64,000 nucleotides of DNA from Cephalotus follicularis (GCA_001972305.1 BDDD01000721.1:113129-177128), one strand, 5' to 3'; positions 1 to 10,186 are shown, counted from the first letter of the stretch. The notes: generated by a model not told the origin, from the letters alone. Numbers and translations are program-made.

Positions 1-209
1 CCTTTCGCAAACGGGGACGGAATAAGAGTGCGTGACGTTGGGGCCAGGAGGTGGCGACGGTTATGACGACTGGACTGTCTGGTTCCTTTATGGGAACACA
101 TTTACTGCTTGTGATGATATAATCTTGAATTATACTTGTACTGTGAGCATGCATATATCTTTATATGTATATACGGAGGTATTTTAACTATGAAAATTAC
201 ATGACATGT
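1..209 (+). repeat. LTR fragment of a gypsy C-type element
   Basis: Bases 1-209 match, with scattered differences, the reverse complement of about 54640-54840 inside the 3' LTR of gypsy C. Shared blocks include GGGGCCAGGAGGTGGCGACG and the stretch around TATATGTATATACGGAG. It is thus a sense (+) piece from the middle of a C-family LTR. It ends abruptly at 208-209, where copia A internal sequence begins, with no LTR terminus at the junction. Confidence 0.8.
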
Positions 210-447
210 CCCAAAGGAACCATTTTGACTAACCCCAAAGGACCCAAAGTTTGTTGGGTACCTCAAACGAAAATTTGAAATTTATGTTTGTAGGTGTGCT
301 TGAAGGCTTGAATGACTTGAACTTATCTAGAATAAAAAGGAGTTGGGTTCCCAAAGGAACCATTTTGACTAACCCCAAAGGACCCAAAGTTTGTTGGGTA
401 CCTCAAACGAAAATTTGAAATTTATGTTTGTAGGTGTGCTTGAAGGC
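210..447 (+). repeat. 98-bp direct duplication (140-bp period) at the copia gag/pol boundary
   Basis: Bases 210-307 and 350-447 are near-perfect copies beginning CCCAAAGGAACC and ending TGCTTGAAGGC. The right flank of copy 2 runs naturally into pol, and the left flank of copy 2 reads like gag-pol linker. This suggests a 140-bp tandem unit whose first copy was cut at the 209/210 junction. Confidence 0.9.
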
Positions 448-3400
448 ATTATCCAAGAAGACACAATGGTACTTGGACAGTGGACGCTCCAAGCATATGA
501 CGGGCGACAAAAGTCTATTCGTCAAATATGAATCAAAGGAAGGAGGAGAAGTAACATTTGGAGACAATGCGAAAGGGAAGATCAAAGGTGTTGGCTCCAA
601 AGGTAACCTTAAAACCTCCATTCATAATGTGTTGTTTGTTGATGGACTCAAGCACAATCTATTGAGCATAAGTCAATTATGTGACAAGGATTGTAGAGTC
701 GTTTTTGAAAAGGACTTATGCAAAGTGATAGATATAGATAATGATCAAGTAAAATTTATAGGACATAGACATGGAAATGTATATGTGGTAGATATAGATG
801 ACTTAGTTAATATTAAATGTTTGGTTTCCATGAATGATGATAGTTGGCTATGGCATAGAAGATTAGGTCATGTAGGTATATCAACCATTTCAAAGCTTTT
901 GAAACATGAGCTAGTTAAAGGACTTCCTAAGATTAGTTTTGAAAAGGATAGAGTTTGTGATGCATGCCAATACGGAAAACAAACTAGGGCTTCATTTCAA
1001 AGTAAAAACATTGTATCAACAAATAGGCCTTTGCAACTTTTACATATAGACTTATTTGGACCAATAGATGTTAGAAGCCTAGGAGGAAAATCATATGACA
1101 TGCTCATTGTAGACGATTATTCAAGATATACATGGACTATTTTCCTAGCCCACAAAAGTGAATCTTCCAAAGAATTTTTGAACTTTTGCAAAATCGTTCA
1201 AAACGAAAAGGGCACTTCTATTTGTAAAATTAGAAGTGATCATGGAAAAGAATTTGAAAATCATTTATTTGAAAATTTTTGTAACGAAAATGGTTTTATA
1301 CATGAGTTTTCCACTCCTAGAACACCTCAACAAAATGGGGTTGTTGAAAGGAAGAATAGAACATTACAAGAAATGTGTAGAACACTTTTAAATGAAAATA
1401 ATTTACCAAAATATTTTTGGGCCGAAGCAATAAATACTTCATGTTATATCCTAAATCGCATATCAATTAGGCCTATTCTAAAAAAGACTCCATATGAGCT
1501 ATGGAGGGGGAGAAAGCCGAACATTAGTTACTTTCATATCTACGGATGCAAGTGCTTTATGCACAATAATGGAAAAGAGCATCTTGGAAAATTCGACTCG
1601 AAAGTCGATGAAGGTATTTTTCTTGGTTATTCTTCTAGTAGTAGGGCTTATAGATGCTTTAATAAAAGAACTCTATTAGTTGAAGAATCAATGCATGTTA
1701 TTTTTGATGAATCTAACCCTAAACTTCCAAAAGAAGTTATTGTTGATGATTGTGTAGATTTTATTGAGAATGGTGTTAACAAGCTTAATCTAGATGAAGG
1801 CAAAAGGGAGGAGTCCACCGAAGAAGAAACCCCTCAAGAAAGCTATCAAGAGGCTCTTCATAACAAAACCTTGAAGGTGGTAAGAGGACATCCTCATGAA
1901 GCTATAATAGGTAATCCTAGATTAGGTGTATCCACTAGATCTAGCATTAATCGCAATTACATTGCTTTCTTATCTCAAATTGAGCCTAAAAATATAAATG
2001 AGGCCGAAAAGGATGAAAATTGGATTAATTCCATGCAAGAAGAATTGAATCAATTTGAAAGGAGTAAAGTATGGAACCTAGTACCTAGACCTAGTAACCA
2101 AAACATGATAGGCACAAAATGGGTTTATAGGAACAAGGTAGATGACCAAGGTATAGTAATTAGGAACAAGGCTAGACTAGTTGCTAAGGGATATTCCCAA
2201 GAAGAGGGAATCGACTTTGATGAGTCATATGCACCCGTAGCTAGATTAGAATCTATACGCATGTTGCTTGCATATGCTTCCTTTAAAGATTTTACTCTTT
2301 TTAAAATGGATGTAAAAAGTGCTTTTTTAAAAGGGTTAATAAAGGAGGAAGTGTATGTGGAACAACCTCCCGGGTTTGTTTTTAAGCTTTCAAAGGCTTT
2401 ATATGGCTGAAAACAAGCTCCAAGAGCTTGGTATGAAAAGCTTAGTGGATATCTTCTTGAAAATGATTCTAAAAGAGGCACTATTAATATTACCCTCTTT
2501 ACAAAAACTGTCAAAAATAAAATTTTAATTGTTCAAGTATATGTAGATGATATCATTTTCGGTTCTACTAACAAGAACTTGTGCATGAGTTTTGCTAAGA
2601 TCATGCAGGTAGAATTTGAAATGAGCATGATGGGTGAGCTCAACTACTTCCTTGGACTTCAAGTCAAACAATTGGAGAAAGGTATCTTCATCAACCAATC
2701 AAAGTATGTCAAGGACTTACTCAAAAGATTCAGGATGGAGAATGCCAAAAAGAGCAAAACACCCATGAGCACAACTACAAAGCTTGATAAGGATGAGCAA
2801 GGTAAGTCCATCGATCAAAAATTGTATAGAAGTATGATAGGATCGTTGCTTTATTTAACGACAAGTAGGCCGGATATCTTGTTTAGTGTATGCTTGTGTG
2901 CTAGATTTCAAGCATGTCCAAAAGCATCTCATTTGCATGCCGTAAAACGCATCTTTAAGTATTTAGCATATACACCGTCCTTAGGACTATGGTATCCTAG
3001 GAAATCATCCTTTGACCCACACACTTACTCCGATGCTGACTTCGGAAGATATAAAGTAGATAGAAAAAGCACAAGTGGCACATGTCAATTTTTAGGCAAT
3101 GTGCTCATTTCTTGGTTTAGCAAGAAACAAAATTCGGTAGCTCTTTCGACTACCGAAGCTGAATATATTGCCGCGGGCAGGTGTTGCGTACAAATCATGT
3201 GGATGAAACAACAACTCCTTGACTATGGGTTGAACTTTGTAAAGGTGCCAATTAGGTGTGATAACACTAGTGCAATATGCTTAGGGAAAAACCCCGTTCA
3301 TCACTCTAGAACTAAGCACATTGACATTAGATATCACTTCATAAAAGATCACATAGAAAAAGGTGATATTGAACTTGTTTTTGTCCCGACCCAAGAACAA

Positions 3401-3484
3401 GTCGCAGACATATTCACCAAACCATTAGATGAACAAACCTTTTCAAAATTTAGATTGGAATTAGGTTTGTGTGAAATTGAGTAA
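434..3484 (+). pseudogene. Copia pol polyprotein: PR remnant, INT, RT, RNase H; one nonsense codon
   Basis: The frame is open for 1,017 codons apart from a TGA at 2408-2410. It opens just after a TAG at 431, so there is no obvious AUG and it was probably expressed from an upstream gag. The protease site reads DSGRS at about residue 15. A pre-integrase zinc region (HRRLGH then CDAC) is followed by the integrase triad (D in HIDLFG, D in RSDHGKEF, E in NGVVERKNR). RT begins with the WVYRNK and [11 protein letters not shown] blocks. After the stop the same frame continues with KQAPRAWYEKL, the catalytic YVDD at 2540-2551, and RNase H with SDADF, TEAEY, CDNTSA and ADIFTKPL. No frameshift is visible. 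The stop replaces a Leu-type codon in the conserved ALYG-KQAP motif and would truncate RT before its catalytic site. Confidence 0.93.
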
Positions 3485-3859
3485 TTAACATGTTTCTATG
3501 TTTGTTGTGCATATGTATGCTTGCTCAATATGCTTGTTTTCTCATTTATGCATCACTTGCATTCATTCTCGCGCGTTGACGGAAAAACAGCAGAAAATAG
3601 AGCAAAGCGCCGACTGTTGCTTTTAAAGCGTCAGCGCTTTAAAGCAAAATTAGGGTTCGAAATTGGGGAAATTGATCTAAGCGCCGACGCTTAACCCCAA
3701 TCTGTCGACGCTTTAATCCCGTTTTAAGACAGTAAGCGCCGTCTGCCAAGGCTTTCTACGCACAAAACTCAAACCCTAACTTCTAAACACAATCTCTCCG
3801 GCGATTTTTTGGCAAAAATCACTCGAATATCAAAGATTAACCTTCACCATACCTCAATC
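3485..3859 (+). repeat. pol-to-env spacer carrying an AGCGTCGACGCT-type motif array
   Basis: This 375-bp spacer between the pol stop (TAA at 3482) and the ATG of the next ORF contains at least six degenerate palindromic words in 3605-3740, for example AAAGCGTCAGCGCTTT, AGCGCCGACGCTT, GTCGACGCTTT and AAGCGCCGTC. The same words recur in the 3' LTR of this element (6035-6410). The spacer has the same frame as pol but contains further TAA stops, so it is not a simple readthrough region. Confidence 0.8.
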
Positions 3860-5101
3860 ATGCCTAGAGCTAAGAATATTGAGGCACGACAAGGCTCCAA
3901 GACAAGGAAGAAATCGGTTGGGCAAAAGGGGAAGGGGATAGCCACTCCATCTGCCATACCAGAGGTTACTCCATCTCTACCTAGGTACCCTGAGGCATAT
4001 TTCAATAGAAAAATACTTGTAGGCAAAGTCTTAGATTTTGATTTTTGCATTAGTGAAGGGTTTCCTATTGTTGAATGGATTAGGGTTCAAGGATTAGAAC
4101 CATTTTTCTCTATAAACTTGCCTAGTTATCCCGAACTTATGAAGGAGTTCTATGTGCACATACTAGGTAGCTCTATGGATAGCTTAACCACTAAGGTAAA
4201 AAACAAGACTATTGACTTGGACTTAAGTAGACTAAACACAATCAGGAATGTTTTGAACGTTGGTGCTAGGGGTTGGAACCAACGGTCTTGGGTGACTAGC
4301 CAAGATTTCAATAGACAAGACTGTGTGACATTGTTGTTTGGTGAGAACGCTGATCATGTTCAGCGAATGTATACTAGGAATCTCCCTTTGCATTATCGAT
4401 TCCTACACCGTGCGGTATGTACGCACATTCTACCAAAAGACGGTGGGTTCGATGAGGTGACCCACATGGAAGCCTACACAATGTATCACTTGATCACAGG
4501 CCGTAAGATCAATGTTCTCTTCCTGATGCTAAACCACATGCATGCCATTCACGACCGAGGGAACGCGAGATTGGGTTATAGCAATATAATAACCAAGACT
4601 CTCAACTTCTTCAATGTCGATCTTACTAGAGAAGTAAACCATCCTCTTCAAAGTGTTGACAAGCTTGGGAAAGGAACCCTTGGGAGGATGCGTTTCAAAA
4701 ATCATAAAAGGCTCGGTACATGGATTCCTAGGGAAGAGGACTCCAATCGAGTAGTTGAAGAGGAAGGAGAAGCTGAGTTGGGGGAAGAAGCTGAAAATGT
4801 ACCACTACAAATCGAACCTCAAGTTCCGGATGTCAATCTTCTGAGGAGTAGGCTGGATGAGATCTTTGATGCTATCAAAGGACTACAGCAAAATGTTGAG
4901 GAGATGAAGATGAGTATGCAATCTGTGAAGAGGCGACAAAAGAGAATTGCCAAAAAGTTTGCTGACACGGGCATTATCGAATATGGAGGACTTATCTCTT
5001 CATCCTCTAGCCACGACGACATTCCCCCGGATGATGCAGCAACTGACGACATGGAGGGAGAGGTCGGTGGTGATGATGAGGACACCCACATGGATGAATG
5101 A
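3860..5101 (+). CDS. ORF in the env position of copia A (putative plant transposon protein, coiled coil, acidic tail)
   Basis: An intact 413-codon ORF starts at the ATG at 3860. The open frame extends to 3809 without another ATG. It lies in the same frame as pol, 375 bp downstream of it. The N-terminus is basic (about residues 1-40). A central globular region of about 60-290 contains EFYVHILGSSMDSL and a MYHLITGRKINVLFL segment. It looks like the domain annotated in plants as putative plant transposon protein, recalled from memory and not searched. Residues about 330-385 form a heptad-rich coiled coil (LRSRLDEIFDAIKGLQQ...), followed by a Ser/Asp/Glu-rich C-terminus. Position and coiled coil resemble the SIRE1 env-like protein, but I see no convincing signal peptide or strong membrane anchor. 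Its role is unknown. It is intact although pol is not. Confidence 0.8.
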   Translation: MPRAKNIEARQGSKTRKKSVGQKGKGIATPSAIPEVTPSLPRYPEAYFNRKILVGKVLDFDFCISEGFPIVEWIRVQGLEPFFSINLPSYPELMKEFYVHILGSSMDSLTTKVKNKTIDLDLSRLNTIRNVLNVGARGWNQRSWVTSQDFNRQDCVTLLFGENADHVQRMYTRNLPLHYRFLHRAVCTHILPKDGGFDEVTHMEAYTMYHLITGRKINVLFLMLNHMHAIHDRGNARLGYSNIITKTLNFFNVDLTREVNHPLQSVDKLGKGTLGRMRFKNHKRLGTWIPREEDSNRVVEEEGEAELGEEAENVPLQIEPQVPDVNLLRSRLDEIFDAIKGLQQNVEEMKMSMQSVKRRQKRIAKKFADTGIIEYGGLISSSSSHDDIPPDDAATDDMEGEVGGDDEDTHMDE

Positions 5102-5649
5102 GCATATGCATGTCATTTCTCCTTGCATTTTTTGTTCATTTCTGCTTCAGACATTTTTTTTGTAATTTGCAGCTTGGAAGTGCTACTTGTTATGTAATAT
5201 GACAAGATTATGTATTGTTTTTGAATTCAATGTGCAAAAACGTGTGTTGATTTAAATTCTATGGATATGGAATGCTTGGTAATTTGCAGCTTGTTATATG
5301 AAATGACGAAAGATTACCTTTAAAATTCAATATGCAGAATGTGTGTTGGTGTTCTAGCTTTGAAATGCTTGGATTAATAGCTTGTTCAATGGTAGACCAT
5401 GCATTTTTTTTAATCTCAATATGCAGAACATGTGTTGGTGTTGCAGTTGTGGAATGCTTACATTTGTAGCTTGTTCACAATGCTAGCAATTTTTTAAAAC
5501 TGTGAAGTGCGTACGTTTTGTTTTTGAACTTAATAAGTAAAACATGTGATGGAATACAATGCAAATGTTATGACTTGTGGATGTTGTTCAAATTGGAACA
5601 TGGAATATGGTCTTGAATACAGCGTTTTAATCCCTTTTTGAGATGATAA
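5102..5649 (+). repeat. Non-coding 3' region of copia A with degenerate ~90-115 bp repeats
   Basis: No gene is seen. Four degraded units recur at about 5226, 5324, 5411 and 5527. Each begins near AATTCAATATGCAGAA, continues ATGTGTTGGTGTT, and has GGAATGCTT and AGCTTGTT later in the unit. The spacing varies between about 90 and 115 bp. The region is AT-rich and lies between the env-position ORF and the PPT cluster. Confidence 0.6.
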
Positions 5650-5908
5650 CAAAAAGGGGGAGAAAATTGTGAGATTGGGAGAGAAATTGTGGGAGATAGC
5701 ATAATAATGCATAAAGGAATTAATGACAAAGTAAAATACCCCTTTTGTGACAAAGGGGGAGGTAATAAATTCAGGGGGAGCAAATGCTTTTGTGCACTTA
5801 ACAAGTTCTTGAATTTTACATTTGTACTTTATTTGTTAATGTTTTTAACTTAACGATTATTATGCTTAAAAATGAAACAAATTTTGTCATCATCAAAAAG
5901 GGGGAGAT
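5650..5908 (+). other. Cluster of polypurine tracts before the copia 3' LTR
   Basis: Four PPT-like words appear: AAAAAGGGGGAGAAAA at about 5651, ACAAAGGGGGAGG at about 5750, CAGGGGGAGCAAA at about 5772, and AAAAAGGGGGAGAT at 5896-5908 directly abutting the LTR. Only the last is at the plus-strand priming position. Duplicated PPTs are a described Sirevirus signature. Confidence 0.85.
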
Positions 5909-6034
5909 TGTTGACATTTATGTCTCAATCCTAAGTTTTGATGATAACATATTTGTGTTTAACAAAGTTTCTTGATGTGCAAGAAAGCCATGGAATGCAC
6001 AAAACAGCACAAGAATTCTGCAGATACAGGGCAA

Positions 6035-6410
6035 ACCGTCGACGCTTAAATATAAAGCGTCAGCGCTTTGAGAGACAGTCGAGACAAGGAACAAAGAGTC
6101 TACCGGTAAAGCACTTGGAGAAGTGGAAGAAATAGCCAAACCGTCGACGCCCAGATTCAAGCACCTGCGCTTTTGGTACGAAGCGTCTGCTCTTTGTGCA
6201 AAGCGTCTGTTGATTAAACCAGTGAGGCCAATTGGAATTCAATTGGACCTAAGCGTCGACGCCCAAACCTAAGCGTCAGCGCTTTGATCTGTCGGTCGAC
6301 CCTTGAAGAAAGAACGCCTGCACTTTGGCACGATAATTCAAATATGGAATCCCTAACGGTCACATAAGCGTCGGCGCTTTAAAGGTGAGAGTCGACGCTT
6401 TGGTCGGCTG
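6035..6410 (+). repeat. Palindromic GTCGAC-type motif array in the copia A LTR
   Basis: About ten words occur in 375 bp: CCGTCGACGCTT, AAAGCGTCAGCGCTTT, CCGTCGACGCCC, AAGCGTCGACGCC, AAGCGTCAGCGCTTT, AAGCGTCGGCGCTTT and GAGTCGACGCTTT, plus decayed forms (GCGTCTGCTC, CACCTGCGC). Spacing is irregular (about 20-60 bp). Variants differ mainly at the central CpG. Confidence 0.85.
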
Positions 6411-6647
6411 GAACAGTTTCTGACAGAGTTTTAGTGGACATTCAATTATGGAACTAATCCCAATACATTCCCAACGGATCTATGAGGCTAGAAGATATAT
6501 ACACACGAATGTTTTGAAGAAAAACAAGAAGAGAAACACAAGCACAAAGATCATTCAAGAGAAATACACATCAAGCATTCAAATTAAAAGCTTATCTCAA
6601 AAGCTTTCTTTGTCATATCTTAACCTATCTTTGTATTCAATTACATT

Positions 6648-6813
6648 GAGCAAACTTATCTTGTAATATCCAACCTAGTGAGAGGTTTAGATCAAAACAC
6701 TACTTCATCTATTTTGATTGTAATAGGGGAGAGCAAACTTATCTTGTAATATCCAACCTAGTGAGAGGTTTAGATCAAAACACTACTTCATCTATTTTGA
6801 TTGTAATAGGGGA
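6648..6813 (+). repeat. 83-bp tandem duplication in the copia A LTR
   Basis: Bases 6648-6730 and 6731-6813 are identical by eye, both starting GAGCAAACTTATC and ending GTAATAGGGGA. The perfect identity suggests a recent slippage or unequal exchange within the LTR. Confidence 0.95.
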
Positions 6814-7135
6814 GTGAACCCTAAGTGAAATTGGGGAGTGAACCCAATAGAATTGTAAGTGATTGAGGTCAATCACAAAGGTGTACCGAATAGCACCCGA
6901 AATTGTATTCGGAGACTAGTGGAAACTCAAGGAGATCCTTGGGAAAAGTGGATATAGGCAAGAGTTACGCCGAACCACTCTAAACTAGTGTTTGCAATCT
7001 CTCTAACTCTCTCTCGTTTTATTGTTGGTTAAATTGCTATTGCTTGATTTTGTTGTTCATTTTTCAAATTGCGAAAAGTTTACATGATTTTTAGAAACTA
7101 CAATTCACCCCCCCTCCCCCCTTGTAGTTTATTCA

Positions 7136-7400
7136 ACTTCTTGAAGCGTGATAAGACGTTTGCCGAAACCAACAGCCAAACTTCTTAAGCAAGTTTTGCA
7201 CATCTCCCAACACCAACTCAACCTCTCTTATAACTTAACCACACACAAAAACCATAGTCAACCATTGGGCCTCCACCAAGCCCAAACCCCAACCAACACT
7301 TCTCCAAGCAAAGAGCCCAAACCAACCACAACCAAGGAGAAATTTTTTTTCCCCCAGGCCCAAACATCAATTTATCCAAAAATTAATGCGGTTCGTTACA
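7136..7400 (-). repeat. 3' LTR fragment of T1 (265 bp)
   Basis: It is nearly identical to 15267-15527, sharing for example GCGTGATAAGACGT and TTATCCAAAAATTAATGCGG. It begins TGTAACGAACC on the minus strand at 7400. Homology stops at 7136, where the copia A LTR ends, so the remainder was displaced by the copia insertion. Confidence 0.92.
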
Positions 7401-7414
7401 TCCTCTCCCCCTTA
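7401..7414 (-). other. Polypurine tract of T1
   Basis: On the minus strand AAGGGGGAGAGGA lies immediately before TGTAAC at 7400, the expected plus-strand primer site. Confidence 0.85.
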
Positions 7415-7427
7415 AGGAATTTTGCCC

Positions 7428-8786
7428 TCAAAATTTCAGCTCTGGTCCAGGGAACAAGTAAGGGTAACCTTCCCTCATCTGGTCCTCATGTTCCCAGGTA
7501 GCCTCTTCTGCTACATGGTTTCTCCACAAGATCTTCACCAAGGGAATGGTCTTGTTCCTCAAAACCTGTTCTGGTTGGTCTAAGATCGGCTCTGGGGCTT
7601 CCTCATAAGCCAACACTGCTAAATCCTCTTCGAACAACAGCACTGGCTCGGTCAACACATGGGAAGGATCAACAACGTATTTCCTCAGCACAGATACATG
7701 GAACACATCGTGTACCTTGGCCATCCCCTTAGGAAACGCCAGAAGATAATCCACTGGTCCGATCCTTTGCACAACCTCAAAGGGTCCTATGTACCTTGGG
7801 CTAAGCTTCCCACGTTTGCCAAAACGAACAATCCCCATGTAAGGTGATACCCTGAGGAAAACCTTGTCACCTACAGATAATTACAAGTCCTTACGACACT
7901 TGTCTGCGTAGCTCTTCTGCCTACTCTGGGCCGCACGCAAACGATCACGGATCACCTTCACCTTCTTTGTTGCATCTCTGACCAACTCTGGTCCTAACAA
8001 CTGGTGTTCTCCCACCTCATTCAAACACAAAGGAGTTCGACAACGTCTACCACACAAAGCCTTAAAAGGAGCCATACCAATGCTTGCCTGGTAGCTGTTT
8101 GTGTAGGCAAACTCGATCAAAGTCAAATGGTCATCCCAACTTCCTCGGAAATCCATGACAGAGGCTCTTAACATGTCCTCAAGAATCCGGATAGTCCGCT
8201 CAGACTGCCCATCGGTCTGAGGATGGTACGCCGTACTGAGTCGCAACTCCGTAGCCAACGTCCTTTGCAAGCTCCGCCAAAATCTTGATGTGAACCTCGG
8301 GTCTCTATCCGAAACAATGCTGCTGGGGATCCCATGTAACCTGATCACACCATCCACATACAACCGAGCTAACTTGTCCAAACTGAAGTCCTTCCTTATA
8401 GGTATGAAGTGAGCAGACTTGGTCAAACAATCTACTATCACCCATATTGCAACATGCTTACTCCTCATCCGAGGAAAACCAGTGACAAAGTCTATTGATA
8501 TGTTGTCCCATTTTCACAATGGAATAGGAAGTGGTTGAAGAAGACCTGAAGGCTTCTGTCGCTCAGCCTTCACCTGCTGGCATGTCAAGCACCTTGCCAC
8601 AAACCTAGCAATCTCACGTTTCATGCCCCACCACCAAAAACACTGCCTTAGGTCATGATACATCTTGGTACTTCCAGGATGCATTGACCAAGGAGAACGA
8701 TGAGCTTCTTCTAGGATCTCCTGCTTGATTGTCTCAACATAAGGCACACATATCTTCTCTCCAAACATCAGAGCACCGTCACCCAT
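7428..8786 (-). pseudogene. T1 integrase with chromodomain-like C-terminus
   Basis: Three blocks share one minus frame. 8786-8514 has the HHCC zinc region (H in EAHRSPWSMHPG, C in CLTCQQVKAE). 8468-7881 has the integrase core (D in VDCLTKSAHF, D in VSDRDPRF, E in HPQTDGQSERTI). 7838-7428 has the PRYIGPFEV and DVFHVSVLRKYV blocks, then the chromodomain-like RNKTIPLVKILWRNH and EEATWEHEDQM. Stops separate the blocks near 8513-8469 and at about 7865. In an active element this would integrate the cDNA, with the C-terminal module possibly targeting heterochromatin. It is inactive here. Confidence 0.9.
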
Positions 8787-8953
8787 GATGTGGAAGTTAG
8801 TCTGAGAACCCTCTCTAACTTATTTCAACAACTTGGCCAACCTCCAGTCCTTCTCTTGCAACCCCCGGATCTGCTCTTCCCAAACAGACCTCACTTGCAG
8901 AGAAGCCAACACTGCTCCACTATCCCCGGCAGACAGCTCTGCCCTCAAAGACC

Positions 8954-10186
8954 TCAACTGTTCCAACATTGGAAAGTAACCAACCGTACATGAGCCAAGG
9001 AAGCGGAGGACTTCCTGCTCAACGCATTAGCAACCACATTGGCCTTACAGGGATGATACTTGATGGTACAATCATAATCCTTGATGAGCTCGATCCATCT
9101 CCTTTGCCTCATGTTCAAATGTGGTTGAGAAGAAAAATACTTCAAACTCTGGTGGACAGTAAGGATCTGGCAGACTTCACCATACAAATAATGATGCCAT
9201 ATCTTCAAAGCAAACACCATCGCAGCTAACTCCAAGTCATGCGTAGGGTAGTTGAGCTCATGAACCTTCAATTGCCGAGAAGCATAAGCAATAACCTTCC
9301 CTTCTTGCATCAACACACAACCAAGACCATGCAAGGAAGCATCACTGTGAACTATAAAACCAACCCCCAGAGAAGGAAGGGTCAACACCGGAGCTGATGT
9401 CAACTTATCCTTCAGCGTCTGGAAGCTCTTCTCACAGTCTTCTGACCACACGAAATTCACATCCTTCCTTGTCAACTTCGACAGAGGAGCCGCTATAACT
9501 GAGAATCCCTCCACGAATCTTCGGTAATAGCTAGCAAGTCCAAGGAAACTGCGCACTTCAGGTACGCCCTTTGGTCTTTCCCATGCCAACACAGCTTCAA
9601 CCTTCCTCAGGTCCACTTCAACACCTTGGCCCAGAATCACATGGCCTAAAAACATAACTCTGTCCAACCAAAACTCACACTTACTAAGCTTAACATACAA
9701 CTCATGGTTTCTCAAGGTCTGCAGAACAATCCTCAGGTGTTCTTCATGCTCAGCCATACTCCGCGAGTATACCATCATGTCATTTATGAACACCACCACA
9801 AAGGTGTCCAAGAAGGGTTGGAACACACAATTCATCAAATCCATGAAAGCGGCTGGTGCAATTGTTAAATCGAACGGCATAACTGAGAACTCATAGAGAC
9901 CATAACGATATCTGAAGGCTGTCTTCGGTACTTCCTCTTCCTTCACCTTCAACTGGTGATATCCGGACCGAAGATCTATCTTAGAGAACACACAGGCGTG
10001 TCGCAACTGATCAAACAAGTCATTGATCCTTGGCAACGAATACTTGTTACGCACAATAACCTTGTTGAGTTGCCTGTAATCGATACACAAGCGCATAGCT
10101 CCATCCTTCTTCTTCACAAACAGGACCAGAGCACCCCATGGAGAACTACTAGGTCGGATAAATCCTTTATCCAACAAGTCTTCCAA
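8954..10186 (-). pseudogene. T1 reverse transcriptase and RNase H with altered catalytic residues
   Basis: A 410-codon open stretch starts at [20 protein letters not shown] fingers and palm ([21 protein letters not shown]) are present, but the catalytic box reads FINDMMVYS instead of FIDD, a loss of one metal-binding Asp. RNase H shows SDASLHGLG and [11 protein letters not shown], but the usual TDH motif reads TVH and the usual VADALS reads VANALS. It lies in a different frame from the integrase blocks, so a frameshift exists between 8954 and 8786. Confidence 0.92.

Larger units (their letters stand above)
210..7135 (+). mobile_element. Copia A, Sirevirus-like Ty1/copia retrotransposon, 5'-truncated
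   Basis: The order is protease remnant, GAG-pre-integrase, integrase, RT and RNase H (434-3484), an additional ORF in the env position (3860-5101), a cluster of polypurine tracts (5650-5907), then a 3' LTR (5909-7135). Integrase before RT defines Ty1/copia. The extra 3' ORF and multiple PPTs are known hallmarks of the plant Sirevirus lineage. The 5' LTR, PBS and nearly all of gag are absent and are replaced at 209/210 by a gypsy LTR piece. The 3' LTR ends at 7135, exactly where homology to the Tekay T1 LTR starts, so copia A inserted into that LTR. The 5-bp target duplication partner (ACTTC expected) lies on the missing side. Confidence 0.9.
5909..7135 (+). repeat. 3' LTR of copia A (1,227 bp, TGTTGACA...TTATTCA)
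   Basis: It starts TGTTGACATT right after the PPT and ends ...GTTTATTCA at 7135. The C-rich stretch near 7107-7122 is typical of Sirevirus LTR ends. Inside are a motif array (6035-6410) and an 83-bp tandem duplication (6648-6813). A homologous LTR end lies on the minus strand at 28150-28755. A weak TATA-like GATATATAC occurs near 6494. Confidence 0.9.

Noticed and set aside
3860-5101. A true retroviral-type envelope protein.
   Set aside because: No signal peptide, cleavage motif or strong membrane anchor was seen. The sequence looks more like a plant transposon-associated protein.
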